DNA of 64,000 nt from an uncultured Pelagibacteraceae bacterium. Its GTDB lineage: Bacteria > Pseudomonadota > Alphaproteobacteria > Pelagibacterales > Pelagibacteraceae. A model generated the notes under the pieces. That model was not told where the DNA came from, did not search any database, and saw nothing but the letters and a program-made list of their open reading frames with translations. Below are positions 30,609 to 42,403 of this stretch, in pieces. Each line of letters starts with the position of its first letter. Positions within the stretch are counted from its first letter, which is position 1. The position numbers and the translations under genes were made by a program. Where the stretch lies: NCBI GenBank assembly GCA_902593905.1, contig CACJKF010000001.1, positions 124,001-188,000 on the forward strand, read 5' to 3'.

Positions 30609-31727
30609 TCAAGATCTCTTCCAAAATTTTTTTGCTTTCTCAAAAAAACTCTTAATTACAGGGTCTGGCTTATTGGATTCTATTTCATTGAATTCCTCTA
30701 GTATTTCTTTTTGTCTCTTTGAAAGTGCGGTTGGTACTTGAGTAACAATTCTTATATAAAGATCTCCAAATAAATTTCTTCTTAAGATCGGCATCCCCTT
30801 TCCTTTTAATCTAAATTGTTTGCCGTGTTGTGTTCCTGATGGAATTTTTATCTTTGATTTACCTCCATCAATTGAAGGTACTTCAACCGATGTTCCTAAA
30901 GCAGCGTCAGAGAATGAAATTGGGAGTTCGTAGTACAAATTTTCATCAGATCTTTTAAATATGTTGTGGTTGTCTATTGAAATAAATAAATATAGATCTC
31001 CGTTTGAAGCGCCTTTGGATCCTGCCTCGCCTTTTCCAGACAATCTTATTCTTGTACCATCATCGACGCCTTTTGGAATTTTCACAGTCACATTTTCGTT
31101 AGCTTGCGTTTTTCCATTACCATTACAAACACCACAAGGCGTGCCAATCATCTCACCGTAGCCACTACATTGTGGGCAAGTTTGTTGAACAGTAAAAAAA
31201 CCTTGATTAGTTCTTACTTTACCTCTTCCAGCGCAATAATCACACTTCATCGGCTTTGAACCTTTTGCAGCTCCGCTTCCTGAACATGATCTACAAGACT
31301 TATAGGTCGTATATCTTACATTTTTTTCGGTGCCCTTATAAGCGTCTTCCAGACTGATACTTACATCATACCTTAAATCATTTCCTCTACTAGATCTTCT
31401 AGAAGAACCACCACCAAAATCGCTAAAAAAATCCTCAAAAATATCTGAGAAAGATGAATTATCAAACCCCCCAAATCCCTGGAAGCCACCTCCACCTCCA
31501 CCTTCAAAAGCTGCATGACCAAATTGATCATAATTAGCTTTTCTTTTGTCATCCGAGAGTATGTGATATGCTTCACTTGCCTCTTTAAATTTTTCTTCAG
31601 AGGATTTATCACCTTTATTTTTATCGGGATGGTATTTAAGAGCTAGTTTTCTGTATGCTTTTTTAATTTCGTCTTTAGAAGCACCTTTTGGGATACCTAA
31701 GACATCATAACAATCTCTTTTAGCCAC
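30609..31727 (-). CDS. dnaJ: Chaperone DnaJ (GTG start, SD AAGGAG)
   Basis: J domain with HPDKN, G/F region, four CxxCxGxG-type zinc motifs. Confidence 0.98.
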   Translation of the reverse strand: MAKRDCYDVLGIPKGASKDEIKKAYRKLALKYHPDKNKGDKSSEEKFKEASEAYHILSDDKRKANYDQFGHAAFEGGGGGGFQGFGGFDNSSFSDIFEDFFSDFGGGSSRRSSRGNDLRYDVSISLEDAYKGTEKNVRYTTYKSCRSCSGSGAAKGSKPMKCDYCAGRGKVRTNQGFFTVQQTCPQCSGYGEMIGTPCGVCNGNGKTQANENVTVKIPKGVDDGTRIRLSGKGEAGSKGASNGDLYLFISIDNHNIFKRSDENLYYELPISFSDAALGTSVEVPSIDGGKSKIKIPSGTQHGKQFRLKGKGMPILRRNLFGDLYIRIVTQVPTALSKRQKEILEEFNEIESNKPDPVIKSFFEKAKKFWKRS

Positions 31728-31750
31728 AGGACGTCTCCTTATTTTTTATC

Positions 31751-33676
31751 TTAGGCGCTCTTTTCTTTATCTTCTTTTACGTCTTCAAAGTCTGCATCTA
31801 CAACGTTATCTTTATCATTAGGTTTCGTTTCTTTAGAACTACCAGTGCCTTTTCCATCATCATTTGGTTTTTGCTGGCTTTTATATACTGCTTCACCTAA
31901 TTTCATAGAAGCTTGAATTAAACTTTGTGTTTTTTTCTTTATATCTTCTATATCTGTACCTTCTAGAGATTTTTTTAAATCAGCTATTCCGTTTTCAATT
32001 GCTTTTTTCTCCTCAGCAGAAACCTTGTCCCCGTGTTCTTTTAAACTTTTTTCTGTAGTAAACACTAGACTATCAGCTTGATTTCTTGCATCAACAGATT
32101 CTCTTTTCTTTTTGTCTGCTTCCTTGTTCGCTTCAGCATCCTTTACCATTTTATTTATTTCTTCGTCAGATAAACCACCAGAAGCTTGAATCTGAATCTT
32201 TTGTTCTTTACCGGTACCTTTATCTTTAGCAGAAACACTAACAATTCCATTAGCATCTATATCAAAAGTTACTTCTATTTGAGGAGTCCCTCTCGGTGCT
32301 GGCGCAATACCAACTAATTCAAAATTACCTAAAATTTTGTTGTCTGCCGCCATTTCCCTCTCTCCTTGTAATACTCTAATTGATACCGCAGGTTGGTTAT
32401 CTTCAGCAGTAGAAAATACCTGACTTTTTTTTGTTGGTATTGTTGTGTTTTTCTCAATTAACTTTGTCGATACACCACCTAGTGTTTCTATACCTAAAGA
32501 TAAAGGTGTTACATCTAAAAGCAAAACATCTTTAACATCTCCTTGCAACACTCCGCCTTGGATAGCAGCACCCATGGCAACTACTTCGTCAGGGTTAACA
32601 CTCTTGTTTGGCTCTTTCCCGAAAAAGTTTTTTACAGTCTCTATGATTTTTGGCATTCTAGTCATTCCGCCTACAAGAACTATTTCATTAATTTCTGCGG
32701 CTGAAAAACCAGAATCCTTTAAGGCAGTTTTACATGGTTCTAAAGTTCTTTCGACTAGATCTTGAACTAAAGCTTCTAATTTTGCTCTAGTAAATTTTAA
32801 ATTTAGGTGTTTCGGTCCTGTTTTATCAGCAGTTATAAATGGCAAATTAATCTCTGTCTGAGCTGCTGAAGAAAGTTCTATTTTTGCTTTTTCAGCTGCT
32901 TCTTTTAATCTTTGTAGTGCAAGCTTGTCTGTTTTTAAGTCAATTCCATTATCTTTTTTGAATTCGGATGCAAGATATTCAACAATGGAATCATCAAAAT
33001 CTTCCCCACCTAAAAAGGTGTCCCCGTTAGTTGATTTTACCTCAAACACTCCATCTCCAATTTCAAGTATTGATATATCAAATGTACCACCACCCAAATC
33101 ATACACTGCAATTTTCTTTCCTCCTTTTTTATCGAGTCCGTAAGCAAGTGATGCAGCTGTGGGTTCATTAATTATTCTAAGAACTTCAAGACCTGCAATT
33201 TTACCTGCATCTTTAGTAGCTTGTCTTTGTGAGTCATTAAAGTATGCAGGAACAGTAATGACGGCCTTTGTTACAGTCTGTCCTAAATACTTTTCAGCAG
33301 TTTCTTTCATTTTTTGCAAAACGAAAGCAGAGATTTGAGCTGGTGAATATTTTTTTCCTTTACCTTCTACCCATGCATCTCCATTATCAGATTTAACAAT
33401 CTTGTAAGGAACTTTTGAAATATCTTTTTGCACTGATGGTCCATCAAATTTTCTTCCAATCAACCTTTTTACTGCAAATATTGTATCTCCAGCGTTAGTT
33501 ACCGCTTGTCTCTTTGCTGGTTGACCAACCAATTTTTCTTCATTTTCTAAAAATGCAACAACAGAAGGAGTAGTCCTTGCTCCTTCTACATTTTCCAAAA
33601 CCTTTGCTTGCGACCCGTCCATTATCGCTACGCATGAATTCGTGGTTCCTAAGTCTATTCCTATAACTTTACTCAT
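31751..33676 (-). CDS. dnaK: Chaperone DnaK
   Basis: [51 protein letters not shown]. Confidence 0.99.
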   Translation of the reverse strand: MSKVIGIDLGTTNSCVAIMDGSQAKVLENVEGARTTPSVVAFLENEEKLVGQPAKRQAVTNAGDTIFAVKRLIGRKFDGPSVQKDISKVPYKIVKSDNGDAWVEGKGKKYSPAQISAFVLQKMKETAEKYLGQTVTKAVITVPAYFNDSQRQATKDAGKIAGLEVLRIINEPTAASLAYGLDKKGGKKIAVYDLGGGTFDISILEIGDGVFEVKSTNGDTFLGGEDFDDSIVEYLASEFKKDNGIDLKTDKLALQRLKEAAEKAKIELSSAAQTEINLPFITADKTGPKHLNLKFTRAKLEALVQDLVERTLEPCKTALKDSGFSAAEINEIVLVGGMTRMPKIIETVKNFFGKEPNKSVNPDEVVAMGAAIQGGVLQGDVKDVLLLDVTPLSLGIETLGGVSTKLIEKNTTIPTKKSQVFSTAEDNQPAVSIRVLQGEREMAADNKILGNFELVGIAPAPRGTPQIEVTFDIDANGIVSVSAKDKGTGKEQKIQIQASGGLSDEEINKMVKDAEANKEADKKKRESVDARNQADSLVFTTEKSLKEHGDKVSAEEKKAIENGIADLKKSLEGTDIEDIKKKTQSLIQASMKLGEAVYKSQQKPNDDGKGTGSSKETKPNDKDNVVDADFEDVKEDKEKSA

Positions 33677-33700
33677 TATATTTTCCTTCTGTTAATTTTT

Positions 33701-33729
33701 TATATGGGTGTTTTTTTCCCTTCTACAAG
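33701..33729 (-). promoter_or_regulatory. Candidate sigma32 (RpoH) promoter of dnaK(J)
   Basis: Minus strand CTTGTAG-N14-CCCATATA, resembles CTTGAAA-N13/14-CCCCATnT; 24 bp upstream of dnaK ATG. Confidence 0.65.
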
Positions 33730-33748
33730 GTTCTTTTTTTGATTTTTT

Positions 33749-34333
33749 TTACTTATTTTCATGTTTTTTTGCATCTTTCTTCTTTGCAACCCCTACTAAT
33801 GCTGGCCTTAATAATCTTTCACCCAACATGTAGCCTGGTTGGATCTCTTGAACTACAGTACCTGGCTCAGAGTTTTCGTCTTCAATTTCCGTCATTGCTT
33901 GATGTACATTAGGGTCAAACTTCGCTCTATTAACATCAATTTTCTTAATATTATTTTTTTCAAAAATAGAAATTAAATTTGTTTCAATAATATTTATGTT
34001 TTCTAAAAATTTATCTAGGTCCTTGTTTTCTTTTAAAGTATTGTCGTTTTTAATTGCAACTTTTGCTCTTTGTAAGTTATCCAATATTTCTAAACTTTCT
34101 TTAGCAAAATTAAATGATCCAAATTCAAACGCATCCTTGATTTCCTTTTCAAATCTTCGTCTTTGGTTCTCTATTTCGGCCAATGATCGCAATAATTTAT
34201 CTTCAGTTTCTTTAAGTTTGTCCTCTACTGATGGTTTATTCTTTTCTTTTTTATTGTCTAAATTTGAGGAATTTTCCACCTCTTGATTTTTTGGCTTAAT
34301 TTCTTGTTGTTTTTTTTTATCATTTTCTGACAT
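33749..34333 (-). CDS. grpE: Nucleotide exchange factor GrpE
   Basis: LRSLAEIENQRRRFEKEIKDA, FDPNVHQAM, VVQEIQPGYMLGERLLRPALVGVAK. Confidence 0.96.
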   Translation of the reverse strand: MSENDKKKQQEIKPKNQEVENSSNLDNKKEKNKPSVEDKLKETEDKLLRSLAEIENQRRRFEKEIKDAFEFGSFNFAKESLEILDNLQRAKVAIKNDNTLKENKDLDKFLENINIIETNLISIFEKNNIKKIDVNRAKFDPNVHQAMTEIEDENSEPGTVVQEIQPGYMLGERLLRPALVGVAKKKDAKKHENK

Positions 34334-34376
34334 TAGGATGCTATATAGTAAATATTTTTAAAATTACTAGATATAA

Positions 34377-34952
34377 ATGAAAAAAATTTTAATAGGCACT
34401 CACAATCAAGGAAAATTTAAAGAATTAGCCTATCTTTTATCAAAGGGTTATAGGAAGATTTCTCCAAAAGCACTTAAACTTCCAAGTCCAAAAGAAACAG
34501 GTAAAACTTTTTCGTCAAACTCAAAATTGAAAGCAAAATTTTTTTCTAAATTTATAGATTTTCCAGTAATATCGGATGACTCTGGTCTGTGCATTAAATC
34601 TTTAGGAAATAAACCAGGAATATACTCGGCAAGATGGGCTAAAAAATATGGAAGTTTCAAAAAAGCTATGAGATTTATTTTAAAAAAATTAAGAGGAAAA
34701 AAAAGTAGATCTGCATATTTTATTTGCAGTCTTACTTATGTTTATTCATCAGGCAAGATAGTTACTGTAGAAGGAAAAATCCCTGGTAGAATTTCTGGTA
34801 AAATTTTAGGCAATAATGGATTTGGATATGATCCTATTTTTATTCCTTCAAAGATGAAAATTACATTTGGACAAATGAAAAAATTAAAAAAAATCAATAT
34901 GGATCATCGTTTTATTGCTTTTCAAAAATTAAAAAAAAAAATTAAAATTTAA
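34377..34952 (+). CDS. rdgB: XTP/dITP diphosphatase (RdgB/HAM1)
   Basis: ILIGTHNQGKFKELA, VISDDSGLCIKSL, GNNGFGYDPIFIP. Confidence 0.95.
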   Translation: MKKILIGTHNQGKFKELAYLLSKGYRKISPKALKLPSPKETGKTFSSNSKLKAKFFSKFIDFPVISDDSGLCIKSLGNKPGIYSARWAKKYGSFKKAMRFILKKLRGKKSRSAYFICSLTYVYSSGKIVTVEGKIPGRISGKILGNNGFGYDPIFIPSKMKITFGQMKKLKKINMDHRFIAFQKLKKKIKI

Positions 34953-36096
34953 CAAATTTGTTTTTATCTGTTTTGTAAATATTTAGTTCTTGCATTACTT
35001 TTTTATCCTTAAAGCTAAATGTACCAATTTTACCTTGAATTTTATTTTTAAATGAAAAATCTGCTACAGAATTTATCTTACCAAGTTTTTTCCAAGCATA
35101 GTAAATTAACCCTAAAGAGTCATATGCTAAAATGGTAATCTCGTTTGGGTAAGAGCTAAACTTTTTAAAATATTTTTCATTATATTTTTTAAATTCTTTA
35201 TAGTTAACTGATGGATAATAAAGATTTCTTATACTATTTTCATAAAAAATACTTTCATCAAACCATTGGTTAACAGTAGTAAATAAAACTTTGTCTTGAT
35301 TCACATCAGTATAAACTAAAGAAGTTAAAACACTTTTTAAGCTGTTTCCAAAATCTATTATAATAACAGAGTCAAAATTTACTCCTCCCAAAGTATATAA
35401 TTGCTCTAATTTCTCTAACTCTCTTACTGATTGACTATCTTCTTTATCGATATACATTTTTTTTCTTAACTCTAAATTTTTTTTTCTTTGGGAATAATTT
35501 GTCAAAATTTCTATTTCACCAGTAAGAACTTCAGGGTTTGCACTATATTTAAAAATTTTAAACTGGCTTAGTTGAAATTTCTTTAATTTTTTTTCTATTA
35601 AGTCCGTATACTGGTTTTCTGGAAACATTATGACAGTTTTTTTCTTTTTTTGTTTCGCAATGAAATCAATTAAAACTTTAAGTTGAGACTCTAAACTTAC
35701 ACCAACACTAATCGTATTGCTTGTAAATTCAGGAACTATATTTGATGGTGAAATAAATATTAAATCATTATATTTTTTTACTTCATTAAAATCTTCAAAA
35801 CTGATTGGTCCAATTATGATTTTTACATTATTATTTTTAAAATCTTGTATAGCAGAATTTAGTTTTTCTTTATTTTTAAATCCTGAGTCCCTAGGAATAA
35901 CAAAAACGTTTTTATCACCGATTTCATCAAGAGCCAGTTGCAAAGAGTATAGAAGCGAGTTTCCTAATTCTCTAAACTCTCCTGTTAGCGGAGCGAGTAA
36001 TCCAACTTTAAGAATTTTATTATCCTCATTACATAAAAGATTAGAATTAAAAAAAATTACAATATAGGATAATATTAATATTATTTTATTTTTCAT
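34942..36096 (-). CDS. LpoA/YraM-like penicillin-binding-protein activator (type 1 periplasmic-binding fold)
   Basis: KVGLLAPLTGEFRELGNSLLYSLQLALDE; divergent to rsmI (yraM/yraL arrangement). Confidence 0.82.
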   Translation of the reverse strand: MKNKIILILSYIVIFFNSNLLCNEDNKILKVGLLAPLTGEFRELGNSLLYSLQLALDEIGDKNVFVIPRDSGFKNKEKLNSAIQDFKNNNVKIIIGPISFEDFNEVKKYNDLIFISPSNIVPEFTSNTISVGVSLESQLKVLIDFIAKQKKKKTVIMFPENQYTDLIEKKLKKFQLSQFKIFKYSANPEVLTGEIEILTNYSQRKKNLELRKKMYIDKEDSQSVRELEKLEQLYTLGGVNFDSVIIIDFGNSLKSVLTSLVYTDVNQDKVLFTTVNQWFDESIFYENSIRNLYYPSVNYKEFKKYNEKYFKKFSSYPNEITILAYDSLGLIYYAWKKLGKINSVADFSFKNKIQGKIGTFSFKDKKVMQELNIYKTDKNKFVKF

Positions 36097-36099
36097 TTT

Positions 36100-36948
36100 A
36101 TGAAACTCTCATTAAATACTTTATATATTGTTTCCACTCCTATTGGAAATTTAGAAGATATTACTTTAAGAGCTATAAACGTACTTAAAAATTCAGACAT
36201 AATTCTTTGCGAAGATACTAGACATTCAATTAAGTTACTTAATCATCTTGGTATTAAAAAAAAATTAATTTCTTATCATAAGTTTAACGAAAAAAAACAA
36301 ACAAGTGTTATTATTGAATACATTAATCAGGGCAAAATTTTGTCTTTAATTTCTGATGCAGGAACTCCATTACTTTCAGATCCGGGTAAATTAATATTAA
36401 ATGAGTGTTTGAAAAATAATATTTCCGTTGTGCCAATTCCAGGTGTTTCATCTATTACAACTGCTATGAGTGTTTCTGGATTTAGTGATAAGTTTTTATT
36501 TTATGGATTTTTACCAAAAACTGAAAAAAAAATTGACAATACTTTAAATGCACTTTCTTTGATTGATTATTCTTTAATTTTTTTTGTACCATCAATAAAA
36601 ATTGATTTTTATCTTAAGAAATTTAACAAGTTTTTTTTAGGAAGAAAAATAATGATCGCAAAAGAAATTACCAAAGTTCATGAAGAATTTTTTAGAGACG
36701 AGGTTAGGAACATAAAATTGGTTAAAAAATCATTTATTCCTAAAGGAGAACTAACAATTGTAGTTTCAGAGAATAACATTAAATCAAAACCTATCGATAA
36801 AGAAAAAATTATCAACAAAGCAAAAATTTATTTAAAAAAGTATAGCTTAAAAGATACAGTTGATTTAATTATAAAATCAGAAAAAATCGATAAAAAAAAA
36901 GAAGTTTATAATTTGTGTCTTAAATTAAAAAATGAAAAAAAAAATTAG
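36100..36948 (+). CDS. rsmI: 16S rRNA (cytidine1402-2'-O)-methyltransferase
   Basis: LYIVSTPIGNLEDITLRAI, CEDTRHS, ISDAGTPLLSDPG. Confidence 0.97.
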   Translation: MKLSLNTLYIVSTPIGNLEDITLRAINVLKNSDIILCEDTRHSIKLLNHLGIKKKLISYHKFNEKKQTSVIIEYINQGKILSLISDAGTPLLSDPGKLILNECLKNNISVVPIPGVSSITTAMSVSGFSDKFLFYGFLPKTEKKIDNTLNALSLIDYSLIFFVPSIKIDFYLKKFNKFFLGRKIMIAKEITKVHEEFFRDEVRNIKLVKKSFIPKGELTIVVSENNIKSKPIDKEKIINKAKIYLKKYSLKDTVDLIIKSEKIDKKKEVYNLCLKLKNEKKN

Positions 36949-37510
36949 TTTAATTCTTTTATTCTTTTTCACGTCTTGTTCCTCGGTAGGTCAATTTGGT
37001 GCAGGAGTTGATATAACCTTTGATCCTAGAACCATTGGAATGCAAATAGATGATACAATAATGCAAAAAAATTTAAGTGCTCGATTAGCTTTAGCAGATA
37101 AAAAGTATTTTATATCAATCCAATCTGAAGTTAGAGATGGCAATATTTTTCTTTCTGGAAAAGTCGATCAACCTGAAGAAAAAATTAAAATTACAAAAAT
37201 GGCTTGGGAAACAAAAGGAGTGAGGTCAGTTAAAAATGCTATCACAATTAAAGGTCAATCTTCCTTCAAAAGTACAGCAAAGGATATTTTGATTACAAGT
37301 CAACTGAGATCTGCTCTTATTTTTAACAAAAAAACAAAAGCAAGAAATTATACTTTGGAGACGATAAATAGAAATATTTACATATTTGGGATTGCAATGG
37401 ACATTGAGGAAAAGAAAGAGGTCATAAATGAAGCAAACAAGATTTATGATGTTAAAAAAATATTTCCTTCTATTTATCTTGCCACGGAATTAAGTAGAAG
37501 CAAACTTTAA
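36932..37510 (+). CDS. BON-domain lipoprotein (DolP/YraP-like)
   Basis: Lipobox FFTSCSS, two BON-like repeats (EVRDGNIFLSGKVD...; TINRNIYIFGIAMD). Confidence 0.88.
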   Translation: MKKKISLILLFFFTSCSSVGQFGAGVDITFDPRTIGMQIDDTIMQKNLSARLALADKKYFISIQSEVRDGNIFLSGKVDQPEEKIKITKMAWETKGVRSVKNAITIKGQSSFKSTAKDILITSQLRSALIFNKKTKARNYTLETINRNIYIFGIAMDIEEKKEVINEANKIYDVKKIFPSIYLATELSRSKL

Positions 37511-39789
37511 AAAGAGTAATCAATTACATCTGAAGAGTAAGCAGCAATAGAAGCTAAATTTAAAATTTCAGATGTAGTTGCCCTTAGTGGCGCAACCTCT
37601 ATTGGTGAGCCTAAACCAATAAGTAAAGGTCCAATAAGTTTTCCTCCACCAAAAACTTTCATTAACTTAGTAGATATAGCTGCGCTATGCAGAGCTGGCA
37701 TAATTAAAATATTTGCATTTCCTACTATTTTAGAAAATGGATAAATTTCTTGATAGATTGGATTAAGGGCTACATCAGGTTGCATTTCACCATCGAAATC
37801 AAAGTCAACTTTTTCTTTTTTTAATAGTTCAATTGCATCTCTAACATGTTTTGTATTTTTAGAAATAGGCTTGCCAAAAGTTGAATGAGATAAAAATGCT
37901 ACCTTAGGGTTAAAACCAAATAGTCTTGCAACACGAACACATGATTTAGAAACTTTTACTAGTCTTTCTGGTGAAGGAAAATCTTGAACATTTGTATCAG
38001 CTACTAAGATCGTTTTTCCTTTAAGAGTTATCATTGTCATACCAAATATTTCTTCACCTTTTCTTGGCTCGGTTACTTTTTTTAATTTTTCAATAGATGC
38101 AGCATAATGCCTGATATTTCCAGTGACCATCGCATCTGCATCTTTACAGGCTATCATTGATGCGCCCCATGCAATTCGATCGTTTCTTACTAAACGATCA
38201 ACATCACGTTCTAATTGGCCTTCACGTTGAAGTTTTTTATACAGATGTTTTACATATTTCTCTCTTTTTTCTTTATCTGTTGAGTTAACTATTTCAATCT
38301 TATAATTTTCATCCAAACCAATATTTTTCAATTGTTCTTTTATCCTTTTCTCCGCTCCTATTAAAATTGGCTTGCCCAGTTTATTTCTTCCAAATTCGAT
38401 AGCTGCTTTAAGCATATTTTCATCTTCTCCCTCAGCAAATATAACTCTTTTTGGATTTTTTCTGACTTTTGCATTAATACCTTGCATTAAAGACATGGTT
38501 GGGTCTAATCGGTTAGTAAGTTGATCTTTGTATATTTCTATATCCGTAATATTTTTTCTGGCCACACCACTTTTCATTGCAGCTTGAGCAACAGCCGCGG
38601 GTATAACACTGATTAATCTTGGATCAAAAGTTGACGGAATTATATAATCTTTGCCATACCTTGGCCTGTCTCCTCCGTAAGCAGAAACTACTTCGTCTGG
38701 AACATTTTCCCTCGCTAAAAGCGCTATAGCATTCGCTGCAGCAACTTTCATTGCTTCATTTATTTCCTTAGCTCTTACATCTAGCGCTCCTCTAAAAATA
38801 TAAGGAAATCCAATAAGATTATTTACTTGATTTGGATAGTCAGATCTTCCAGTAGCTATAATCGCATCCGTTCTGGCTTCTTTAATTAGTTCAGGTTTAA
38901 TTTCTGGATCCGGGTTTGCGCAAGCAAATATAATAGGTTTGTCTGCCATAGATTTTACCATTTCTTTAGAAACCACATCTTTTGCAGACAATCCTAAGAA
39001 AACGTCGGCACCCTTCATGGCTTCTTCTAAACTTCTAAGCTTTGTTTCAATCGCATGAGCTGATTTGAATTGGTCAATATTTTTTCGTCCTTTATAAATT
39101 ACTCCTTTGCTATCGCACATAATAATATTTTCACTTTTAACTCCAGAGCTTTTAAATAAATTAGCGCATGCTTGAGCTGAAGCCCCTGCCCCATTCACTA
39201 CAATTTTTACCTTATCAATTTTCTTTTTAGAAATATCTAAAGCATTAATTAATGCTGCTGTTGTAATAATAGCAGTTCCATGTTGGTCGTCGTGAAAAAT
39301 AGGAATATCTAAAAGTTCTTTTAATTTTTGTTCTATTAAAAAACAATCTGGAGCGGCAATATCTTCAAGATTAATTCCACCAAATGTCCCACCAATATTC
39401 TTGATTGTTTCGATAATTGAGTTGGTGTTATTGCTATTAATCTCTATATCTATAGAATCTATATCTGCAAATCTTTTAAATAGGACAGACTTTCCTTCCA
39501 TTACAGGCTTTGAGGCTAAAGACCCCAAATTACCCAAACCTAATATCGCCGATCCATTACTTATAACGGCAACTAAATTTCCTTTACTTGTGTAGTCGTA
39601 AGCTAGATCGGGATTTTTGGCTATTTCTTTAACTGGTGCTGCAACACCAGGCGAATATGCAAGAGAGAGATCTCTTTTTGTTGTTAAAGGCTTACTCGAG
39701 TTAATCTCAATTTTGCCTGACTTTCCTTTTATATGAAAGTCAAGTGCCTCTTTATCTGAATAATGATCTATCTCTGTTTTCTTTGGCAT
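37507..39789 (-). CDS. maeB: NADP-dependent malic enzyme with C-terminal phosphotransacetylase-like domain
   Basis: SLAYSPGVAAPVKEI, FHDDQHGTAI, C-terminal PTA domain MQPDVALNP, NILIMPALHSA. Confidence 0.96.
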   Translation of the reverse strand: MPKKTEIDHYSDKEALDFHIKGKSGKIEINSSKPLTTKRDLSLAYSPGVAAPVKEIAKNPDLAYDYTSKGNLVAVISNGSAILGLGNLGSLASKPVMEGKSVLFKRFADIDSIDIEINSNNTNSIIETIKNIGGTFGGINLEDIAAPDCFLIEQKLKELLDIPIFHDDQHGTAIITTAALINALDISKKKIDKVKIVVNGAGASAQACANLFKSSGVKSENIIMCDSKGVIYKGRKNIDQFKSAHAIETKLRSLEEAMKGADVFLGLSAKDVVSKEMVKSMADKPIIFACANPDPEIKPELIKEARTDAIIATGRSDYPNQVNNLIGFPYIFRGALDVRAKEINEAMKVAAANAIALLARENVPDEVVSAYGGDRPRYGKDYIIPSTFDPRLISVIPAAVAQAAMKSGVARKNITDIEIYKDQLTNRLDPTMSLMQGINAKVRKNPKRVIFAEGEDENMLKAAIEFGRNKLGKPILIGAEKRIKEQLKNIGLDENYKIEIVNSTDKEKREKYVKHLYKKLQREGQLERDVDRLVRNDRIAWGASMIACKDADAMVTGNIRHYAASIEKLKKVTEPRKGEEIFGMTMITLKGKTILVADTNVQDFPSPERLVKVSKSCVRVARLFGFNPKVAFLSHSTFGKPISKNTKHVRDAIELLKKEKVDFDFDGEMQPDVALNPIYQEIYPFSKIVGNANILIMPALHSAAISTKLMKVFGGGKLIGPLLIGLGSPIEVAPLRATTSEILNLASIAAYSSDVIDYSF

Positions 39790-39859
39790 TTATTTTAATG
39801 AGTATGTAATATAAAGAAAATTAATTCACTATAAATTTATGGCTTAATTTAGATCAAAT

Positions 39860-41386
39860 ATGAACTTACTTTCTTCGACTTCAATATTTAGTTTTTTTAC
39901 GATAATCAGCAGAATTTTAGGCTACTTAAGAGATATTTTAATAGCTATTTTTCTAGGTGCTTCAATTTTTGCAGATACTTTTTTTGTTGCTTTTAGATTA
40001 CCAAACACTTTTAGGCGTTTATTCGCTGAAGGTACCTTTAACGCTGCTTTTATACCCAGCTATACTTCAGCAAAAATAAAAAGTAAAAAAACAAGTAAAG
40101 CGTTTGCAGATGAAGTTTTAAGTCTTCTTCTAGTAATTTTACTTATAATAGTTACTATTGCTGAAATATTTACTCCATATTTAGTTTATTTGATTGCTCC
40201 AGGCTTCATTGGAGATGACCTTAAATTTAATCTTGCTGTTGAGTTTACAAGAATTACTTTCCCCTTCTTATTATTTGTAAGTCTTTCGTCTTTTTTTTCT
40301 GGAATCTTAAATTCAAACAATAAATTTGGAGCTGCAGCCGCAGCACCAATAATTTTAAATATTATTTTAATAATTAGTATTTTAGCATCTTATTCTTTAG
40401 ATTTGAATATTGCAAAACAACTTTCATTTGGAGTTACGATAGCTGGAATTTTTCAATTAATATTTTTGATATATTTTACCTTTAAATTTTATAAACCAAA
40501 TATTAAAATAAGTTTTAAAATCTCAAATAAAGCAAAATTTTTTTTTAATAAATTGTTACCAAGCATTTTTTCATCTGGTGTAACTCAGATAAATATTTTA
40601 GTGGGTACAATAATTGCATCTTTTCAGTCAGGTGCAGTCTCATATTTATATTATGCAGATAGAGTTTACCAAATTAATTTAGCCCTTGCCGGAATAGCTG
40701 TTGGAACAGTTTCTCTACCAGTTTTATCAAAAGCTTTTAAATCAAAAAACTTTTCGAAAGTTTCAAACATTCAAAACAAATCGATACAATTATCTCTATT
40801 ACTTTCAATTCCGGCAAGTCTTGGTTTGATAATTGCGTCAGAAGAAATAGTTAATGGGTTATTTGGTTATGGTTCCTTTTCACCAAAAGATGTTGAGATG
40901 ACAGCTGACGCTTTAATGTTTTTTGGTTATGGTGTAATTGCATTTGCATTAGTAAAAATTTTGTCCAATTTTTTTTTCGCTAGAGATAATACAAAAACAC
41001 CATTTTATATTTCTTCATTTATTGTTTTTTTAAATGTTTCAATCAGTTTAAGTTTTTTCAATCAAATAGGATTTCTAATCATTCCAATTGCTACATCTAT
41101 TTCTACTTGGATAGGAGTTTTAATTTTTATTTACTTCCTTAAGAAGAAAAATTATCTTCTTTTGCAAAGTGGATTATTTTACAACACTTTTAAGATTGTC
41201 ATCTCGACTGCCATTATGTGCTTAGTGCTTATTTTCTCTTTAGAAAAATACTCAAGTTATCTTGATTATTCGTATGCTTATAAGTCAATTTATTTATTAA
41301 TTATTGTAGGTTTCGTAGGAATTGTTTATTTGTTATCTTGTTACTTACTAGGATTATTAAAAATTAAAAATTATAAAACAAATTAA
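39860..41386 (+). CDS. murJ: Lipid II flippase MurJ
   Basis: SRILGYLRDILIAIFLGAS, FRLPNTFRRLFAEGTFNAAFIP. Confidence 0.97.
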   Translation: MNLLSSTSIFSFFTIISRILGYLRDILIAIFLGASIFADTFFVAFRLPNTFRRLFAEGTFNAAFIPSYTSAKIKSKKTSKAFADEVLSLLLVILLIIVTIAEIFTPYLVYLIAPGFIGDDLKFNLAVEFTRITFPFLLFVSLSSFFSGILNSNNKFGAAAAAPIILNIILIISILASYSLDLNIAKQLSFGVTIAGIFQLIFLIYFTFKFYKPNIKISFKISNKAKFFFNKLLPSIFSSGVTQINILVGTIIASFQSGAVSYLYYADRVYQINLALAGIAVGTVSLPVLSKAFKSKNFSKVSNIQNKSIQLSLLLSIPASLGLIIASEEIVNGLFGYGSFSPKDVEMTADALMFFGYGVIAFALVKILSNFFFARDNTKTPFYISSFIVFLNVSISLSFFNQIGFLIIPIATSISTWIGVLIFIYFLKKKNYLLLQSGLFYNTFKIVISTAIMCLVLIFSLEKYSSYLDYSYAYKSIYLLIIVGFVGIVYLLSCYLLGLLKIKNYKTN

Positions 41387-42391
41387 ATGAGTAAAAAAAA
41401 ATTAGTATTTTCTGGAGTTCAACCTACTGGAAATTTGCATTTAGGAAATTATCTTGGTGCGCTTAGAAACTTTGTTTCACTGCAAAAAGATATGGATTGT
41501 ATTTACTGTGTCGTGGATTTACATGCTATAACTACTTTTCAAAATCCTGATGAATTACGAAAAAACGTTTTTGAAACAGTTGCGAGTTTTATAGCAACAG
41601 GACTAGATCCGGATAATAGCATTATATTTAATCAATCTTCCGTCTCAGGTCACGCTGAGCTAGCATGGATCCTCAATTGTGTTTCTAGAATTGGATGGTT
41701 AAATCGCATGACTCAATTTAAAGACAAAGCTGGCTCGGACAAGGAAAAAGCTAGTGTTGGCTTATATATTTATCCAAATCTAATGGCTGCTGATATTCTT
41801 CTTTATAAGGCAACACATGTGCCAGTAGGAGCTGATCAAAAACAACATTTAGAATTATCTAGAGATATTGCTCAAAAATTTAATAATGATTTTAAATGTA
41901 AAGATTTTTTTCCTTTACCGGAGCCATTAATTCCAAAAAACGTTTCTAGAGTAATGAGTTTAAGAGATGGAACAAAAAAGATGAGCAAATCAGAAGAATC
42001 TGACTATTCAAGAATAAATTTAAGAGATACTGCCGATGATATAACTAAAAAAGTAAAAAAAGCTAAATCAGACTCGGAACAAATACCAGATAATATTAAA
42101 AGTCTAGAGAAGAAACCTGAAGCCTTAAATCTAATTAATATTTATTCAGAAATTTCAAAAAATACTTTAGATAATGTTTTAATAGAAATGTCTGGAAAAG
42201 AATATTCTTATTTAAAAACAAAACTAGCAGAGCTTTTAGTTAGCGAGATCACACCAGTAGGAAAAGAGATTGAAAAACTTCTGAAAGATAGGTCGCACCT
42301 TGAGCAAATCTTGAAAAAAGGCAGGGAAAAAGCCAATATTATCGCTGAGGAAAACCTTAAAAATATACGTGAAAAAGTAGGATTGATATAA
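41387..42391 (+). CDS. trpS: Tryptophanyl-tRNA synthetase
   Basis: [28 protein letters not shown]. Confidence 0.98.
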   Translation: MSKKKLVFSGVQPTGNLHLGNYLGALRNFVSLQKDMDCIYCVVDLHAITTFQNPDELRKNVFETVASFIATGLDPDNSIIFNQSSVSGHAELAWILNCVSRIGWLNRMTQFKDKAGSDKEKASVGLYIYPNLMAADILLYKATHVPVGADQKQHLELSRDIAQKFNNDFKCKDFFPLPEPLIPKNVSRVMSLRDGTKKMSKSEESDYSRINLRDTADDITKKVKKAKSDSEQIPDNIKSLEKKPEALNLINIYSEISKNTLDNVLIEMSGKEYSYLKTKLAELLVSEITPVGKEIEKLLKDRSHLEQILKKGREKANIIAEENLKNIREKVGLI

Positions 42392-42403
42392 TATAAATTT
42401 CCC

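Noticed and set aside
32445-33143. Plus-strand ORFs opposite dnaK (and similar ones opposite nth/PfkB, dnaJ, pnp, ftsK)
   Set aside because: Low-complexity shadow ORFs produced by codon bias on the opposite strand
36094-36102. LpoA-like and rsmI starts separated by only 3 bp (CATTTTATG)
   Set aside because: Real, but the same arrangement type as the more striking shared-palindrome starts; not listed separately
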